Shown one piece after another: positions 22,386-33,437 of a DNA stretch of 64,000 nt. The stretch is from Nigrospora sphaerica. Its lineage: Eukaryota > Ascomycota > Sordariomycetes > Amphisphaeriales > Apiosporaceae. Position 1 is the stretch's first letter. Each line of letters opens with the position of its first letter. A program made the position numbers and the translations under genes. The stretch spans positions 186,001 to 250,000 of the forward strand of contig JAGVVL010000029.1 in NCBI GenBank assembly GCA_018287875.1, read 5' to 3'. The notes below the pieces were generated by a model. That model was not told where the DNA came from and ran no database searches. It worked only from the letters and a program-made list of their open reading frames with translations.

Positions 22386-24190
22386 TTATCTACCCGGGGC
22401 AGGGTAGCTCGGTTCGTCTAAGGCATACCTCTCTTGTAATTTCTCAAAAGCAATTTTTGCAACCGGTAAGCACTGCTTATCTGCATGCCAGGTTTCCGCT
22501 AGTATTTTAGGCATTAGAGATTCATACAAGGCATCTATAATAATTGCATGCCATAGCTCAGCGGGAAGGTATTTATCGCACATTATTGCTATAGTTTCTA
22601 TCTGTCTGTCTTGATCAGGTATGATTATTAGGCGCTGGTTTTTCGGTACAAGCGCTATTACCTCCCTGCCTGCAACCCTTCCACTTTTAATTTGCGCTTC
22701 CTTTATGCTTTCTAACCAAGGCGACAGCATTTCCAGTGAGGTTTCAAGGGGTTGACTGGGTAACTGACGTAACCACGGAAAAAACCTTTTTTTTCAAAAG
22801 GGGTTCCTTTACATCCATTGACCAACCATCTCAAAGCCAATAACTGTTTTTGCATGGATTCGCCCTTTAGTTCAGTCATGACATATTGTATAAATTCCTT
22901 GAAAGCGAATCGCAACGCAAGGCTCGTCCACGCTCTTAATATTGCTTCAATCTCTTTCTCATCTCCTGTATGGAAGATACTAACTACTTGGGCATAGTAC
23001 CTTTCTTTAAATTCCTTTTTAGTCCTATACAGTGCTTCAGCTTTAGGGTTTTCAAAAACCATCTCATTAGACAGAGGAGCACCACATTGAATTAATAATT
23101 TCGTGATTTCAGATTGTCCATGCTTAATAGCCGTATACAACGTGATATCGCTATCTGTAAGCCTATGATCGCCTCCTGCTCTATGCCCGATTAGTATTTC
23201 TGTTAAATCAACATTATTGACCAAAACAGCCCTATAAAACGCCGTCTCCCCATCTTTAAAGACTTGATCGACTTCTGCTCCATTCTCAAGTAATAATCTC
23301 GCTAACTCGAGATTATTCCGATCAACAGCAATAGAAAACGCCGTCTGGCCATCTTTAAAGACTTGATCGACTTCTGCTCCATTCTCAAGTAATAATCTCG
23401 CTAACTCGAGATTATTCGAATAAGCGGCCACAGCAAGCGCCGTCCGGCCATCTGCAAGCACTTGATCAACTTCTGCTTTATGCTCAAGTAATACTTTCGC
23501 TAACTTGAGATTATTCCAATCAACAGCAACAGAAAACGCCGTCTTTCCATTTTTATAGACTTGATTGACATCTGCTTTATGCTTAAGTAATACTTTCATG
23601 AACTCGAGATTCTTCAAAAAAATAGCCTTACAAAACGCCGTCTTTCCATTTTTAAGCGCTCGATCGGCTTTTGCTCCATTCTCAAGTAATACTGTCGCTA
23701 ACTTGAAATGATTCGCATCAACAGCAACAGAAAACGCCGTCTGGCCATCTTCAAGCACTTGATCAACTTCTGCCCCCTTCCCAAGTAATACTCTCGCTAA
23801 CTCGAGATTATTCGAATCAGCGGCCACAGCAAGCGCCGTCTCGCCATCTTTAAAGACTTGATTGACTTTTGCTTTATGCTTAAGTAATACTGTCGTGAAA
23901 TTAAGCTTATTAAGATAAACAGCCTTATAAAATGCGGTCTCGTCATCTTCAAGCACTTGATCGACTTTTGCTCCACGATTAAGTAATATTTCTATTAATT
24001 TAACCTTATCCTCATGAATAGTGTTATCTACAATCCAATGCCATAGTGTATACCCATCTGTACCATCTATCGATGTATTGGGATCCATACCATCATTTAA
24101 TAACCCTTCTAATTTTTCCACCGCTGTAGTTTCATCATGCCTAGTAAGCGCATCTTTCAGTTCAGTAAGTAATTTAGCTTGGCTCATCAT
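22386..24190 (-). CDS. Ank9: ankyrin-family protein, one frame change as read
   Basis: MMSQAKLLTELKDALTRHDE starts at ATG 24188-24190. Ten or more 33-residue ankyrin units follow, with a very regular phrase (LLLENGAEVDQVFKDGQTAF and variants), coded by 99-base repeats. After residue about 350 comes the family C-terminus: LYRTKKEFKERYYAQVVSIF, ILRAWTSLALRFAF, LLALRWLVNGCKGTPFEKK. The frame steps by -1 at an A8 run (22787-22794) and continues PWLRQLPSQPLETSLEML, LWHAIIIDALYESLMP, ETWHADKQCLPVAKIAFEKL to a stop at 22386. The upstream leader is duplicated before Ank10. Function and target are unknown. Confidence 0.75.
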
Positions 24191-24540
24191 ATATATTTCT
24201 GCTACGGTTATATGAAGGCTAATAGGCCTAACTTAGACTTATTAGCAATCTTATAAATTTTATTCATCATGGTAACACAACAAATCTATTACATTGCTAC
24301 TGACGCCCGCTTTATAATAAGTCTCCTCTCTTTTATTTAACAGTACGCCACCAAAACTAAGGGCCTTCTTGTATTGCGGTTAGGATTATACCGCATGTGC
24401 TAAATCTCACCTATTTACTTGAATCAAACATAAGAAGGATTATACTAGATAGAAAACAGTCAATTCATTACCTATCTTTTCACTTGAGGTACCTAAAAAA
24501 ACATCCAAGAGATGCTATTTGACTCTATGACCCATGCGTT

Positions 24541-24766
24541 TAGGGTGTAACACTTTTGCTTTGGGCCACTTACCCACTCCGCATATATGGATCACTTGAA
24601 ATTGCTTAACCAACTCAGGCAATAAACGCGTAATACTTGCATTTAAAGAAACCGCCCCCAAACCAATAAAACGGGTTTTTGGTCAGAAAATTTTAGTATA
24701 TTTAATCCTTTTTGCGCCACTCCCTGTCTAAGACTCATACGAATTGGCAAACCAGTGACTATACTT
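24541..24766 (-). pseudogene. murG fragment inside the duplicated segment
   Basis: Matches the real murG at about 28048-28290: the minus strand reads VHICGVGK-like and ASITRLLPELVKQFQV sequence, then the DQKPVLLVWG region. The C-terminal 125 or so codons are missing, the 5' half is absent, and a 13-base deletion breaks the frame in the glycine-rich part. It cannot make MurG. One base present here (in GCGCAAAAAGG) but absent from the main murG keeps the frame open at the point where the main copy is broken. Confidence 0.85.
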
Positions 24767-24774
24767 TTTCTAAT

Positions 24775-27700
24775 GTTTATGCAAAATTGAACTTCATTAG
24801 AACTGTCTCAGCGCCATACTCGGTCAAATTCCAAGCCAACCCTTTGTGAAGCAAGAACGGAAGGATATCACAATAGCCATAGCTAACGGCAACCCATTAA
24901 TGCTCGTGATCAAACATAACAGTTAGAACGCTCGTATTACGGTAGTATTGACGCTTAGTATTATTTGTTTTAATAGAAATTACATCTACTCGGGTAAGGA
25001 TACAATCTACAAGCATTATAAGATCAACTCGCAAGACATTAGATAATTATGCATTGACTGATAATTTAGCCTGACTCTCAGTGTAACTAGATAGCGTCAA
25101 TGTTATTACTCTAAAATCCTAACTCTATTGGACCGTATAGCATCTAGGCTCAGTCCAATAGGTTAAACATCACTAAAGAGAAATGTTAGAAGCTGCGCCT
25201 CATCTACCTGGGGCAGGATAGCTCGGTTGGTCTAAGGCATACGTCTCTTGTAATTTCTCAAAAGCAATTTTTGCAACAGGTAAGCACTGCTTATCTGCAT
25301 GCCACGTTTCCGCTAGTACTTTAGGCAGTAGAGATTCATACAAGGCTTCTATAATTGCGTTCCATAGCTTATCGGGAAGGCCCTTATCAGGCATGATGCT
25401 TGCCATATGCATTATATGCTTGTCTTTGTCAGTTATAATTTTTATAGTCGTTCCTATCACGAGCGCTATTACCTCCCTGCCTGCAACCCTTCCACTTTTA
25501 ATTTGCGCTTCCTTTATTCTTTTTAACCAAGGCGACAGCGTTTCCAGTGCGGTTTCAAGGTGCTGATTGGGTAACTGGTATAACCAAGAAAAAAGTCTTT
25601 TTTTCAAAAGGGTTTTCTCTACATTCAGTGACCAACCATCTCAAAGCCAATAATTGTTTGTCCATTGACTCGCCCTTTAGTGTAGTCATGACATATTGTA
25701 TAACCTTCTTGAAAGCGATCTGCGGCCCAAGGCTCGGCAATACTGTTAATATTGGTGCAAGCTCTGCCGTCTGTGCCTTTTCAAGCACTGGACCGACTGT
25801 TGCTCCATACCTAAGTAATATTTTTATTAACTCAACCTCTTTCAAAACAACAGCCAAAGAAAGCGCTGTATGTCCACCTTTAAGCTCTTGATCGACTTTT
25901 GCTCCATTCTCAATTAATATTTTTACTAACTCAACCTCTTTCAAAGCAACAGCCAAAGAAAGCGCTGTATGTCCATGTTTAAGCTCTTGATCGAATTTTG
26001 CTCCATTCTCAATTAATATTTTTACTGACTCAACCTCTTTCGAAGCAACAGCCAAAGAAAGCGCTGTATTTCCATCTTTAAAGACTTTATTGACCTCTGC
26101 TCCATACCTAAGTAATACTTTCACTAACTCGAGATTATTCCGATCAACAGCCCTATAAAACGCCGTCTCGCCATCTTCAAGCACTTGATCAACTTCTGCT
26201 CCCTTCTCAAGTAATAATGTCGCTAACTCGAAATTATTCTGATCAACAGCCTTATAAAGCGCCGTCTCGCCATTTTCAAACACTTGATCGACTTTTGCTC
26301 CATGCTTAAGTAATACTTCCGTGAACTCGAAATTATTCTGACCAACAGCCCTATAAAACGCGGTCTTTCCATTTTTAAGCTTTTGATCGACTTCTGCTCC
26401 ATGCTCAAGCAATACTGTCGCTAACTCAATCTTATTCCGCTCAACAGCCCTACAAAAGGCCGTCTTTCCATCTGCAAGCATTTGATCGACTTTTGCTCCA
26501 CGATTAAGTAATAATTTCGTGAACTTGAGATTATTCAAATTAACAGCAATAGAAAACGCCGTCTCGCCATCTTCAAGCACTTGATCAACTTCTGCTCCCT
26601 TCTCAAGTAATAATTTCGCTAACTCGAAATTATTCTGATCAACAGCGTTATAAAGCGCCGTCTCGCCATTTTCAAACACTTGATCGACTTTTGCTCCATG
26701 CTTAAGTAATACTTCCGTGAACTCAAGCTTATTCCAATCAATAGCCTTATAAAATGCGGTCTCGTCATCTTCAAGCACTTGATCGACTTCTGCTCCATAC
26801 TTAAGTAATAGTGTCGCGAACTCGAAATTATTCTGACCAACAGCCCTATCAAACGCGGTCTTTCCATTTTTAAGCTTTTGATCGACTTCTGCTCCATGCT
26901 CAAGCAATACTTTCGCTAACTCGAGATTATTCGAATAAGCGGCCAAATAAAGCGCCGTATCCCTATCTTTAAAGACTTGATTGACATCTGCTCCATGCTC
27001 AAGTAATACTTTCGTGAAATTAAGCTTATTAAAACAAACAGCCTTATAAAATGCGGTCTCGTCATCTTCAAGCACTTGATCGACTTTTGCTTTATGCTCA
27101 AGTAATATTTCTATTAATTGCACCTTATCCTCATGAATAGTGTTATCTACAATCCAATGCCATAGTGTATACCTATTTGTATCATCTATATCTGTACCAT
27201 CTATATATGTATTGGGAGCCATACCATCATTTAATAACCCTTTTAATTTTGCCACCGCTGTAGTTTCATCACCCCTCTTAAGCGCATCTTCCAGTTCATT
27301 AAGTAACTTATCTTGGTTTATCATATGTATTTCCATCTACAGTTGTATAAAGACTCATAGGTCTGACTTAGGTTTATTAGTAGTCTTATAAACTTTATTT
27401 ATCATGCTAACACAAAAAACCTATTACATTGCTACTGACGCTCGCTTTATAATAAGTGTCCTCTCTTTTATTTAACAGTACGCCACCAAAACTAAGGGCC
27501 TTCTTGTACTGCTGTTAAGATTATACCGCATGTGCTAAATCTCACCTACTTACTTGAATCAAACATAAGAAGGATTACACTAGATAGAAAACAGTCAATT
27601 CATTACCTATCTTTTCACTTGAGGTACCTAAAAAAACATCCAAGAGATGCTATTTGATTCTATGCCCATGCGTTTTATGAGTTAGCGCTATCTAGATACT

Positions 27701-28290
27701 CGCTAAGTGCTTCATGGATTGCACTTATTCCTGACTGAAGATTGAACGTACGCATACTCGATTGCCACTGAAGGCGATCACGATATACTGTTTGAATCAT
27801 GTTCAATAACCCCTCTTCTGTATAGGACTCAGGATACAGTACCGCACTTAATCCTTGTTTTTCACAGTAACGTGCGTTTTCAATTTGTTCTCCACGACTC
27901 ACTTTTTTTGAAAGGGGACAGAGTATATGGGGTTTATGAAGGAAGAGTAACTCGTAAATCGCAGTCGCTCCTGCTCGACTAATCACAATGTCTGCTGCTT
28001 TTAAAATATGGGGCAGGGTGTCATCTTCTAAATATTCAAATATTCTATACTCAGGGTGTAACACTTTTGCTTTTGGCAACTTACCCACTCCGCATATATG
28101 GACCACTTGAAATTGCTTAACCAACTCAGGCAATAAACGCGTAATACTTGCATTTAAAGAAACTGCCCCTAAACTGCCTCCCCAAACCAATAAAACGGGT
28201 TTTTGGTCAGAAAATTTTAGTATATTTAATCCTTTTTCGCCACTCCCTGTCTAAGACTCATACGAATTGGCAAACCAGTGACTATACTTT
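24775..28290. repeat. Duplicated segment, copy B: Ank10 and the murG region
   Basis: The partner of 22050-24766. It includes 24900-25010, which copy A lacks, and the murG C-terminal codons that copy A has lost. The regions 24767-25199 and 27337-27674 contain no gene; they are the shared downstream and leader pieces. The leader before Ank10 (27345-27665) presumably carries its promoter, but no clear promoter was recognised. Confidence 0.75.
25200..27336 (-). CDS. Ank10: ankyrin-family protein with about 15 repeats, frame change as read
   Basis: MEIHMINQDKLLNELEDALK starts at ATG 27334-27336; the inner ATG (MINQDK) is aligned with the MMSQ start of relatives and is an alternative. About fifteen near-perfect 99-base units code the phrase LLLEKGAEVDQVLEDGETAF and variants. 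The C-terminal module starts near VLPSLGPQIAFKKVIQYVM and reaches PFEKK. There a frame change is needed to reach SWLYQLPNQHLETALETL, LWNAIIEALYESLLP, ETWHADKQCLPVAKIAFEKL (stop at 25200). Unlike its relatives, the step here is +1 (or -2), at A7 or the following T6. Readings in other frames of the repeats are only shadows. The function is unknown. Confidence 0.75.
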
Positions 28291-28767
28291 TATGTGCATA
28301 AGGGACGTTTGAAGGCACCGTAAAACTATATAAAATCTTTTTTGCCAATGGAAAACTCAATCGATTTGCTAAACCTGGGATAATATCAGATTCATGAATG
28401 ATAATAGGAATGCCTAATAACCAGGCTGCTACTACCACAGGAACAGCCACAAAACCTCCTTTAGAAAACAAAAGACTTGGCTTTAGGCGGTAACAAATAC
28501 GAATCGCTTGCCCTACCCCCATAATACTTGAAAAGGCATCAATACGTTTAAGAGGCTTCGATAACGTCTCCATTTACCCGTGCTAATGCCATAATAAGGT
28601 ATCTTACAAGTACTCATTAGTTTTTTTTCAATACCATCATAAGAGCCAATGTAATAATATTGAATAGCGGCATCTTGACTTTGAAGGTGTTGTATTAAAG
28701 CAACCTGCGGTATAACATGACCGGCGGTTCCTCCGCCGGTTAAAAGCAACCTATGCGTTTGTTGCAT
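27675..28767 (-). CDS. murG: UDP-GlcNAc:lipid-I N-acetylglucosaminyltransferase, two frameshifts as read
   Basis: Adds GlcNAc to lipid I to form lipid II at the inner face of the cytoplasmic membrane; essential for peptidoglycan. LLLTGGGTAGHVIP near the start is the MurG glycine-rich loop, followed by GSYDGIEKKLM, SKGGFVAVPVVVAAWLLGIP, HESDIIPGLANR and VWGGSLGA (the second G-loop), and ADIVISRAGATAIYELL near the C-terminus, the donor-binding site. Frame changes lie at a C5 run near 28516 and at 28235, where the duplicate copy at 24.7 kb has one more base and an open frame (GVAQKGLNIL). Total is about 360 residues, as expected. The start overlaps the end of the channel gene upstream. Other dcw genes are not adjacent; murC and murB are 16 kb away. 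Confidence 0.93.
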
Positions 28768-31700
28768 TTATATTATTTTTTAACAGGGGTTCCATCGCTA
28801 ACTCTCCTTTAATCTGTACCGCTTGTACTAGCTCAGGCGGCTTAATATTTTCTTGACTAAATCTCTCCCATAGCGCAAACAAAAACTGTGAGTTGACCTC
28901 AGAGCGCGACGTAATTTGGGTTAAATCCACATAGTATTCAATTTTAAAAGACAGTAACATCTGATCAGTCGCTTTAAAATAAACTTCAGGGAAGGGTTAG
29001 GTAAAATTTTAGCCGTTGTTGCTAACACTTCTAAAATAAGTTCACGAACCCGTATCGGATTATCGCTACGGTTAACAAAGAGCGGTAGCGTAATACGCAC
29101 GATTGAATCATGACGTGTCCAGTTAATAAAGTGCTTATAGAATAAATCGGCATTTGGCACCATTAATTCTTGGTGGTCCTCGGTATTAACGGTAATAGAA
29201 CGCGCTCCAATATGCGTGACTTGTCCTTCGTGATCTCCAACGGTTACCCAATCCCCTACTTTTAAGGGTCTTTCTACCAGCAATAGAATACCGGTCACAA
29301 AATTATTAAATAAATCACGCAATCCAAAACTTAAACCAATCGCAAAACCACTTAAAATATATTTTAAGACGGATATGGTAATGCCTATCACTTGGAGTGT
29401 CGCTAAGACGCTCAAGAAGATAGCCATATACTGGGTAAAAACCGATAAACTGTTACGTAGTCCTAAATCCTTTAAATTAGAAAATATCCAGCGATAGGCA
29501 AATTCTCTTGACCATCGAGCTAACCATGCTACAAATAAACCGAGTATGCCCGCTTGAATTAGAGTCCACGTGTCAATTGGTGTATCAAAAACAACGACTA
29601 GAGGCTTATTAAACCACATAGTAGGATATGTACTAAAAGCCACTAATTCTTCACGCCATCCTGCAAAACTAAATAAGATGACAATAATAAAAACTAGAGT
29701 AAACAGTTTTAACAACTGATAAATGGGTTTTAGTAATGCCTCACTCCACAGCCATCCATTACGCAAATGACGAATACTCTGTTCAGACAACCAATTAAAG
29801 GCTTCATTTAATAAACCTTTGACAAAAGGATAGATACCAAGCGCTAACAACAAGACAGTTTGGTATCCAACGATCGCCCACGCCAACTGAACATAACCGA
29901 CTAACCCTAAAATTGCATTTAATAATAAAGCAGCCGGTAACAAAAAACTTAGCCAACGCACGACTTGCTTTAAGTACCTAGGCCTTTTAGACCAATACGC
30001 TTCTAACAATTTTGGCACCAAAGCCCATATCCTAAATAGAATGAGCGCAATAATAAACAGAAAAAGCATAAATAAGCGCGCAACTAGGTTACGCACTTCA
30101 TAATCTAGGATTAGTTGATGGACAAGTAGACTAAAATGCGTAATGAGCTGTCCTATCACTAATATTCCATAAATCCAACGATATAGCCGCTTATTTCCTT
30201 CGCGTTCTAACTCATTGGCTGTCTCAATCAACCAAAAACGACAAACTTTTAGTAAAATATTAAAGAAGAGATAGGATCCAACCAGACTAAACAGTCCTAA
30301 AAATGCACTAAGTGGTATATTTAAACTGAATAATGCACTGCCTATCGCAAGGCATAACACTAAAATCCCGGCATACGAATGCAAAAGATTAATCCACAAC
30401 GTAAATAAATACGGTTTTATTTCAGAAGACTGATCTTCGCCTACTATATTAGAACGATGTTTTTTAGTAAATCGCTTTAAAAAATAAAACATTGAATCCA
30501 AGCCAACCCTAACCCGCCAGAAAGACTGCAAGTAAACCAAGAGGCTTGCTGAACTGCTGATAAGACTAAGTGATATAATCCTAAGAGTCGATGACTAAAC
30601 AGTCTAGGTATTTCTTGTAACTGCCGTAAAATATTAAACCATGCCCAAGGATCTAAACCAGGTAAACTTTGCCGATTACTTAAATAAGTATGTAGTTGTT
30701 GAGTAAATAAATTTTGTGCAACTTGCACTTGTTTCACTAATTCCTCAACCTGCTCGCTTTGTTTTGTATAATCACAAATACGCTGCTTTATAGAAGTCAG
30801 GGCGGTTTTGATACGTTTCTCTTCTACGCTAGAAGCAAATTCTTTATTTTGAGTAATTAACTGCACATGACTTTCTAAACAGCTTTGCTTTTTACTCAAA
30901 ATGGCTTTTAACGTATGCAAATGATTTGCAATCGTATCTAAAGGTTTCTGCAGCGTATTTAAAATCATGAGTGGAGGATTATGGGTTAAATCTTCATATA
31001 ATCGATGTAACTCATTACGAATTTTTTCTAAATCTAATTGAGTATGTAACGCATTATTTTCCTCCTCAGTGATCGTCATCTCTACCAGAAAAGTCAATTC
31101 ATCCTCTTTCATTAAGGAAGTCATATCATTTTGGCGATCCGTTTGATGACTTAAATACTCTAGCTGTTCTCTCCATTGCTGCTGAGTAGATGCTAATCGA
31201 TCTACCAGTCCATGTAATGCCATTTGCTGTTGATTTTGTATAACCGATTGTTTTCTAGTCTGTAATTGCTTATACCAATCTTTAGTTAAGGTAACTGTTT
31301 TATATAGGGTATCCCTAGTGTTTTGAAGTGTGCGAAAACGTTTTTGTTGTATCTCTAATAATTTAGTTTGCTGCCGAATTGAGGCTTCTGTTGCATCTAT
31401 GGTGGGCCCATTTCGTCTAATATCTAGATTGCGCCGTTGTAAACTATTGAGGTTCGCTTGTATCAACTCAACACCCATTTGGGTTTCTTTAAGTGTTAAC
31501 TCAATATTATTTAGTTCGGCTTCTTGCAGCATTAAGCGATGCATTATTTTTTGAAAGAAGGCTTTATTCAGTAGGCGCTTTGAAAAACCTTCTGCTTGAG
31601 TCATCGATTGCAAGCGGACAAGTTGCTGAGCTTTTAGCTCCTGTCTTACCATATCTACCTGCAACTGTTGTTCCATCACAGGGATAAGAGAATCGATAGG

Positions 31701-31781
31701 TTCAGTAGGGCTAGGCGTCGCGTAAAGAGCAATACTACCGAAAGAACTTATATGCAGTAATAGGAGCAACCATCGCACCAT
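28751..31781 (-). CDS. MscK/KefA-like mechanosensitive channel, frameshifted as read
   Basis: A protein of about 1000 residues. It starts with a signal-like sequence (MVRWLLLLLHISSFGSIALYATP), then about 350 residues of charged, coiled-coil-prone helix rich in Gln and Leu (periplasmic), then about ten hydrophobic segments. The MscS domain at the end has VGDWVTVGDHEGQVTHIGARSITVNTEDHQELMVPN cut here to its key phrases GDWVTVGDHEG and VPNADLFYKHFINWT, preceded by the pore-helix-like YILSGFAIGLSFGLRDLFNNFVTG. Frame changes occur at a T6 run near 30485 and a C3 run near 29000. Such channels release solutes on osmotic downshock. The closest family model is MscK; the exact subtype is inferred. Confidence 0.85.
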
Positions 31782-31784
31782 ACC

Positions 31785-33129
31785 TTACCTCTTGTTTTTA
31801 CCTCGATAGGGCATTATGGACCAATTCCCTTTAACCGCCGCATACAAAGGGAAACTACTACATAATAGCAATGCGGCATAAAATAATATTGAGACTTCAA
31901 CCCCAGATAATGCCCATAACGCATATAAGCCCCCCAAGATACTAGCCACTGATAAGCGCCATTTAGATCCAGTGCTCTGAAAACGCTCTGGGTATTTAAA
32001 GATTAATACAATAGCGGCAATGCTAGTTAATAAATAAGGGATGAGTGAAGCCAAAGTAGCCAGTATAATAATAAAGGCAAACTGTGTGACAAAATTCTGA
32101 TTTAATTGCAAGAGTAACAACCCTGTAATTAAAGTACTTGAAATAAGCAAGCCGACTACGGGTACGTTTTGTTGATTCTCTTTAAGAAAAATAGCAGGAA
32201 ATAGTCGATCTTTAGCTGCTGCAAGTGGCATACTACCTTGTAATAAAATCCAACCTGCTAGTGACCCCAAACAAGAAAGAACGGCTAATAAGGCAATCCC
32301 TTGTTTTGCCCATTGTCCTAAAAAGGGTTGAATGGCATCCGCATAAGGGGCAGAAGAATGCATGAGTTCTGAAAAAGGCATCATTCCAATAATAGAAATA
32401 TACCCAAGAATGTATACTGCTGCAGCTAGCATCACGCCATATAGCGTAGCACGTGGAATATCTCGTTTAGGGTTGGCTAAGTAATTACTAGATAAAGACG
32501 CTGCTTCTAACCCTAAAAAGACCAAAGTGTCATCATCACCGCTTCTTTGAAAGACACTAAAGGAGAATGATGACTTAAATTCCATACGGCAAAGTTTTCA
32601 AGCTTTAAAAAAAACAATCCAAATACTGCAATAAGCAATAAAGGAATCAATTTTAAAAGCGTAGAAACTACTTGTAGGACCACAACTGCCCGTAAATAAA
32701 AAATATTTAGTAAGGTAATTAACCAGATAATACCAATATTTGTTAAGCATCCAAGTATTGGACTGCTTTGCAAAATAGGAATAAAAAGACTTAGATAACC
32801 GGTTAATGCAACCACTAGCGCAGCATTACCTACCCATAAGGCTACCCAATAACTATAAGCCATTTGAAACCCAATAAAGTCTCCAAAGGCTAGGCGACAG
32901 TAAGCATAAAAGCCCCTTCTGTTCCTAAGTTCGTGCTCAGCTCAGCAAACATCAAAGATAAGGCGAGCGCACCACAAGCCGTAAAGGCCCAAGCTAGCAA
33001 GCCGATACTTCCATATTGTGCTAGAGAAGCAGGTAGTAAAAAAATACCTGAGCCAATAATATTCCCTGCCACTAGCAATGTTAAACGCCATACTCCGATT
33101 GGAGCAGTTTGAGAAATAGGTTGATTCAC
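31785..33129 (-). CDS. APC-family amino acid permease or antiporter, two frameshifts as read
   Basis: Inner-membrane transporter of about 445 residues with about 12 hydrophobic segments. GVWRLTLLVAGNIIGSGIFLLPASL is the first APC helix, cut here to its signature GNIIGSGIFLLP, with the substrate-binding GSGIF motif. FLGLEAASLSSNYLANPKRDIPRATLYG contains the APC signature GLEAAS..NPKRDIPRA. The frames change at a C4 run near 32896 and a T5 run near 32520. It resembles the basic amino acid/polyamine antiporter subgroup, but the substrate cannot be told from the sequence. It ends four bases before the start region of the MscK-like gene. Confidence 0.88.
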
Positions 33130-33437
33130 CCGAAAACCCCATCAATACCAAAGGATATATATATTCCAAGCAGTATGCCATGGGATGCTATAAACGTCTA
33201 CTTTTCTAAGCAAAATAAGGCCAAAATCTACTGATAGATTTATTATATTATTCTGATATTTTTCTGAACATAAAATGAGAGAATATAAGGCCTTTTAAAA
33301 AGCTGATTAACTAAATGCATTGTCTATAATCAAACGATACTATCTGAGAAGTTACTCTGTAAATTACCGTTACGCTGTTATAGAATAACGTTGCCTTGTA
33401 TATTTCGTTTTTCTATTGATTCCTTTATTATTATCTT
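33130..33437. other. Divergent intergenic region between the APC permease and def
   Basis: No gene is supported. As a divergent spacer it should carry promoters for both sides. A TATAAT hexamer is present at 33325-33330 about 100 bases before def, but no good -35 partner was identified, so the promoter is only a suggestion. The plus-strand def start at 33438 has no strong ribosome-binding site. Confidence 0.35.

Larger units (their letters stand above)
22050..24766. repeat. Duplicated segment, copy A: Ank9 plus a murG fragment
   Basis: This stretch matches 24775-28290 (copy B) in order: a shared downstream piece (22050-22380 and 24775-25195), an ankyrin gene (Ank9 or Ank10), a shared leader (24200-24540 and 27345-27665) and part of murG. 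The non-coding parts are almost identical, while the ankyrin genes differ in repeat number. Copy B holds complete murG and is therefore the probable source. No transposase or direct target repeat was seen at the ends. Confidence 0.8.

Noticed and set aside
25547..25891. Plus-strand reading of 114 residues and other long plus-strand readings in the array
   Set aside because: They are antisense to the well-supported ankyrin frames and are produced by the repeated base pattern.
26223..27101. Minus-strand readings with repeated MSMEQKSIK text
   Set aside because: They are out-of-frame shadows of the Ank10 repeats.
22386..27336. Regular 99-base repeats that look like a CRISPR-type array
   Set aside because: The repeats are coding and in frame, contain no unique spacers, and translate to ankyrin units; no cas genes are near.
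9528..28290. Possible transposon or insertion sequence driving the duplications
   Set aside because: No transposase, inverted terminal repeat or target duplication was seen; homologous exchange between repeats explains the layout.
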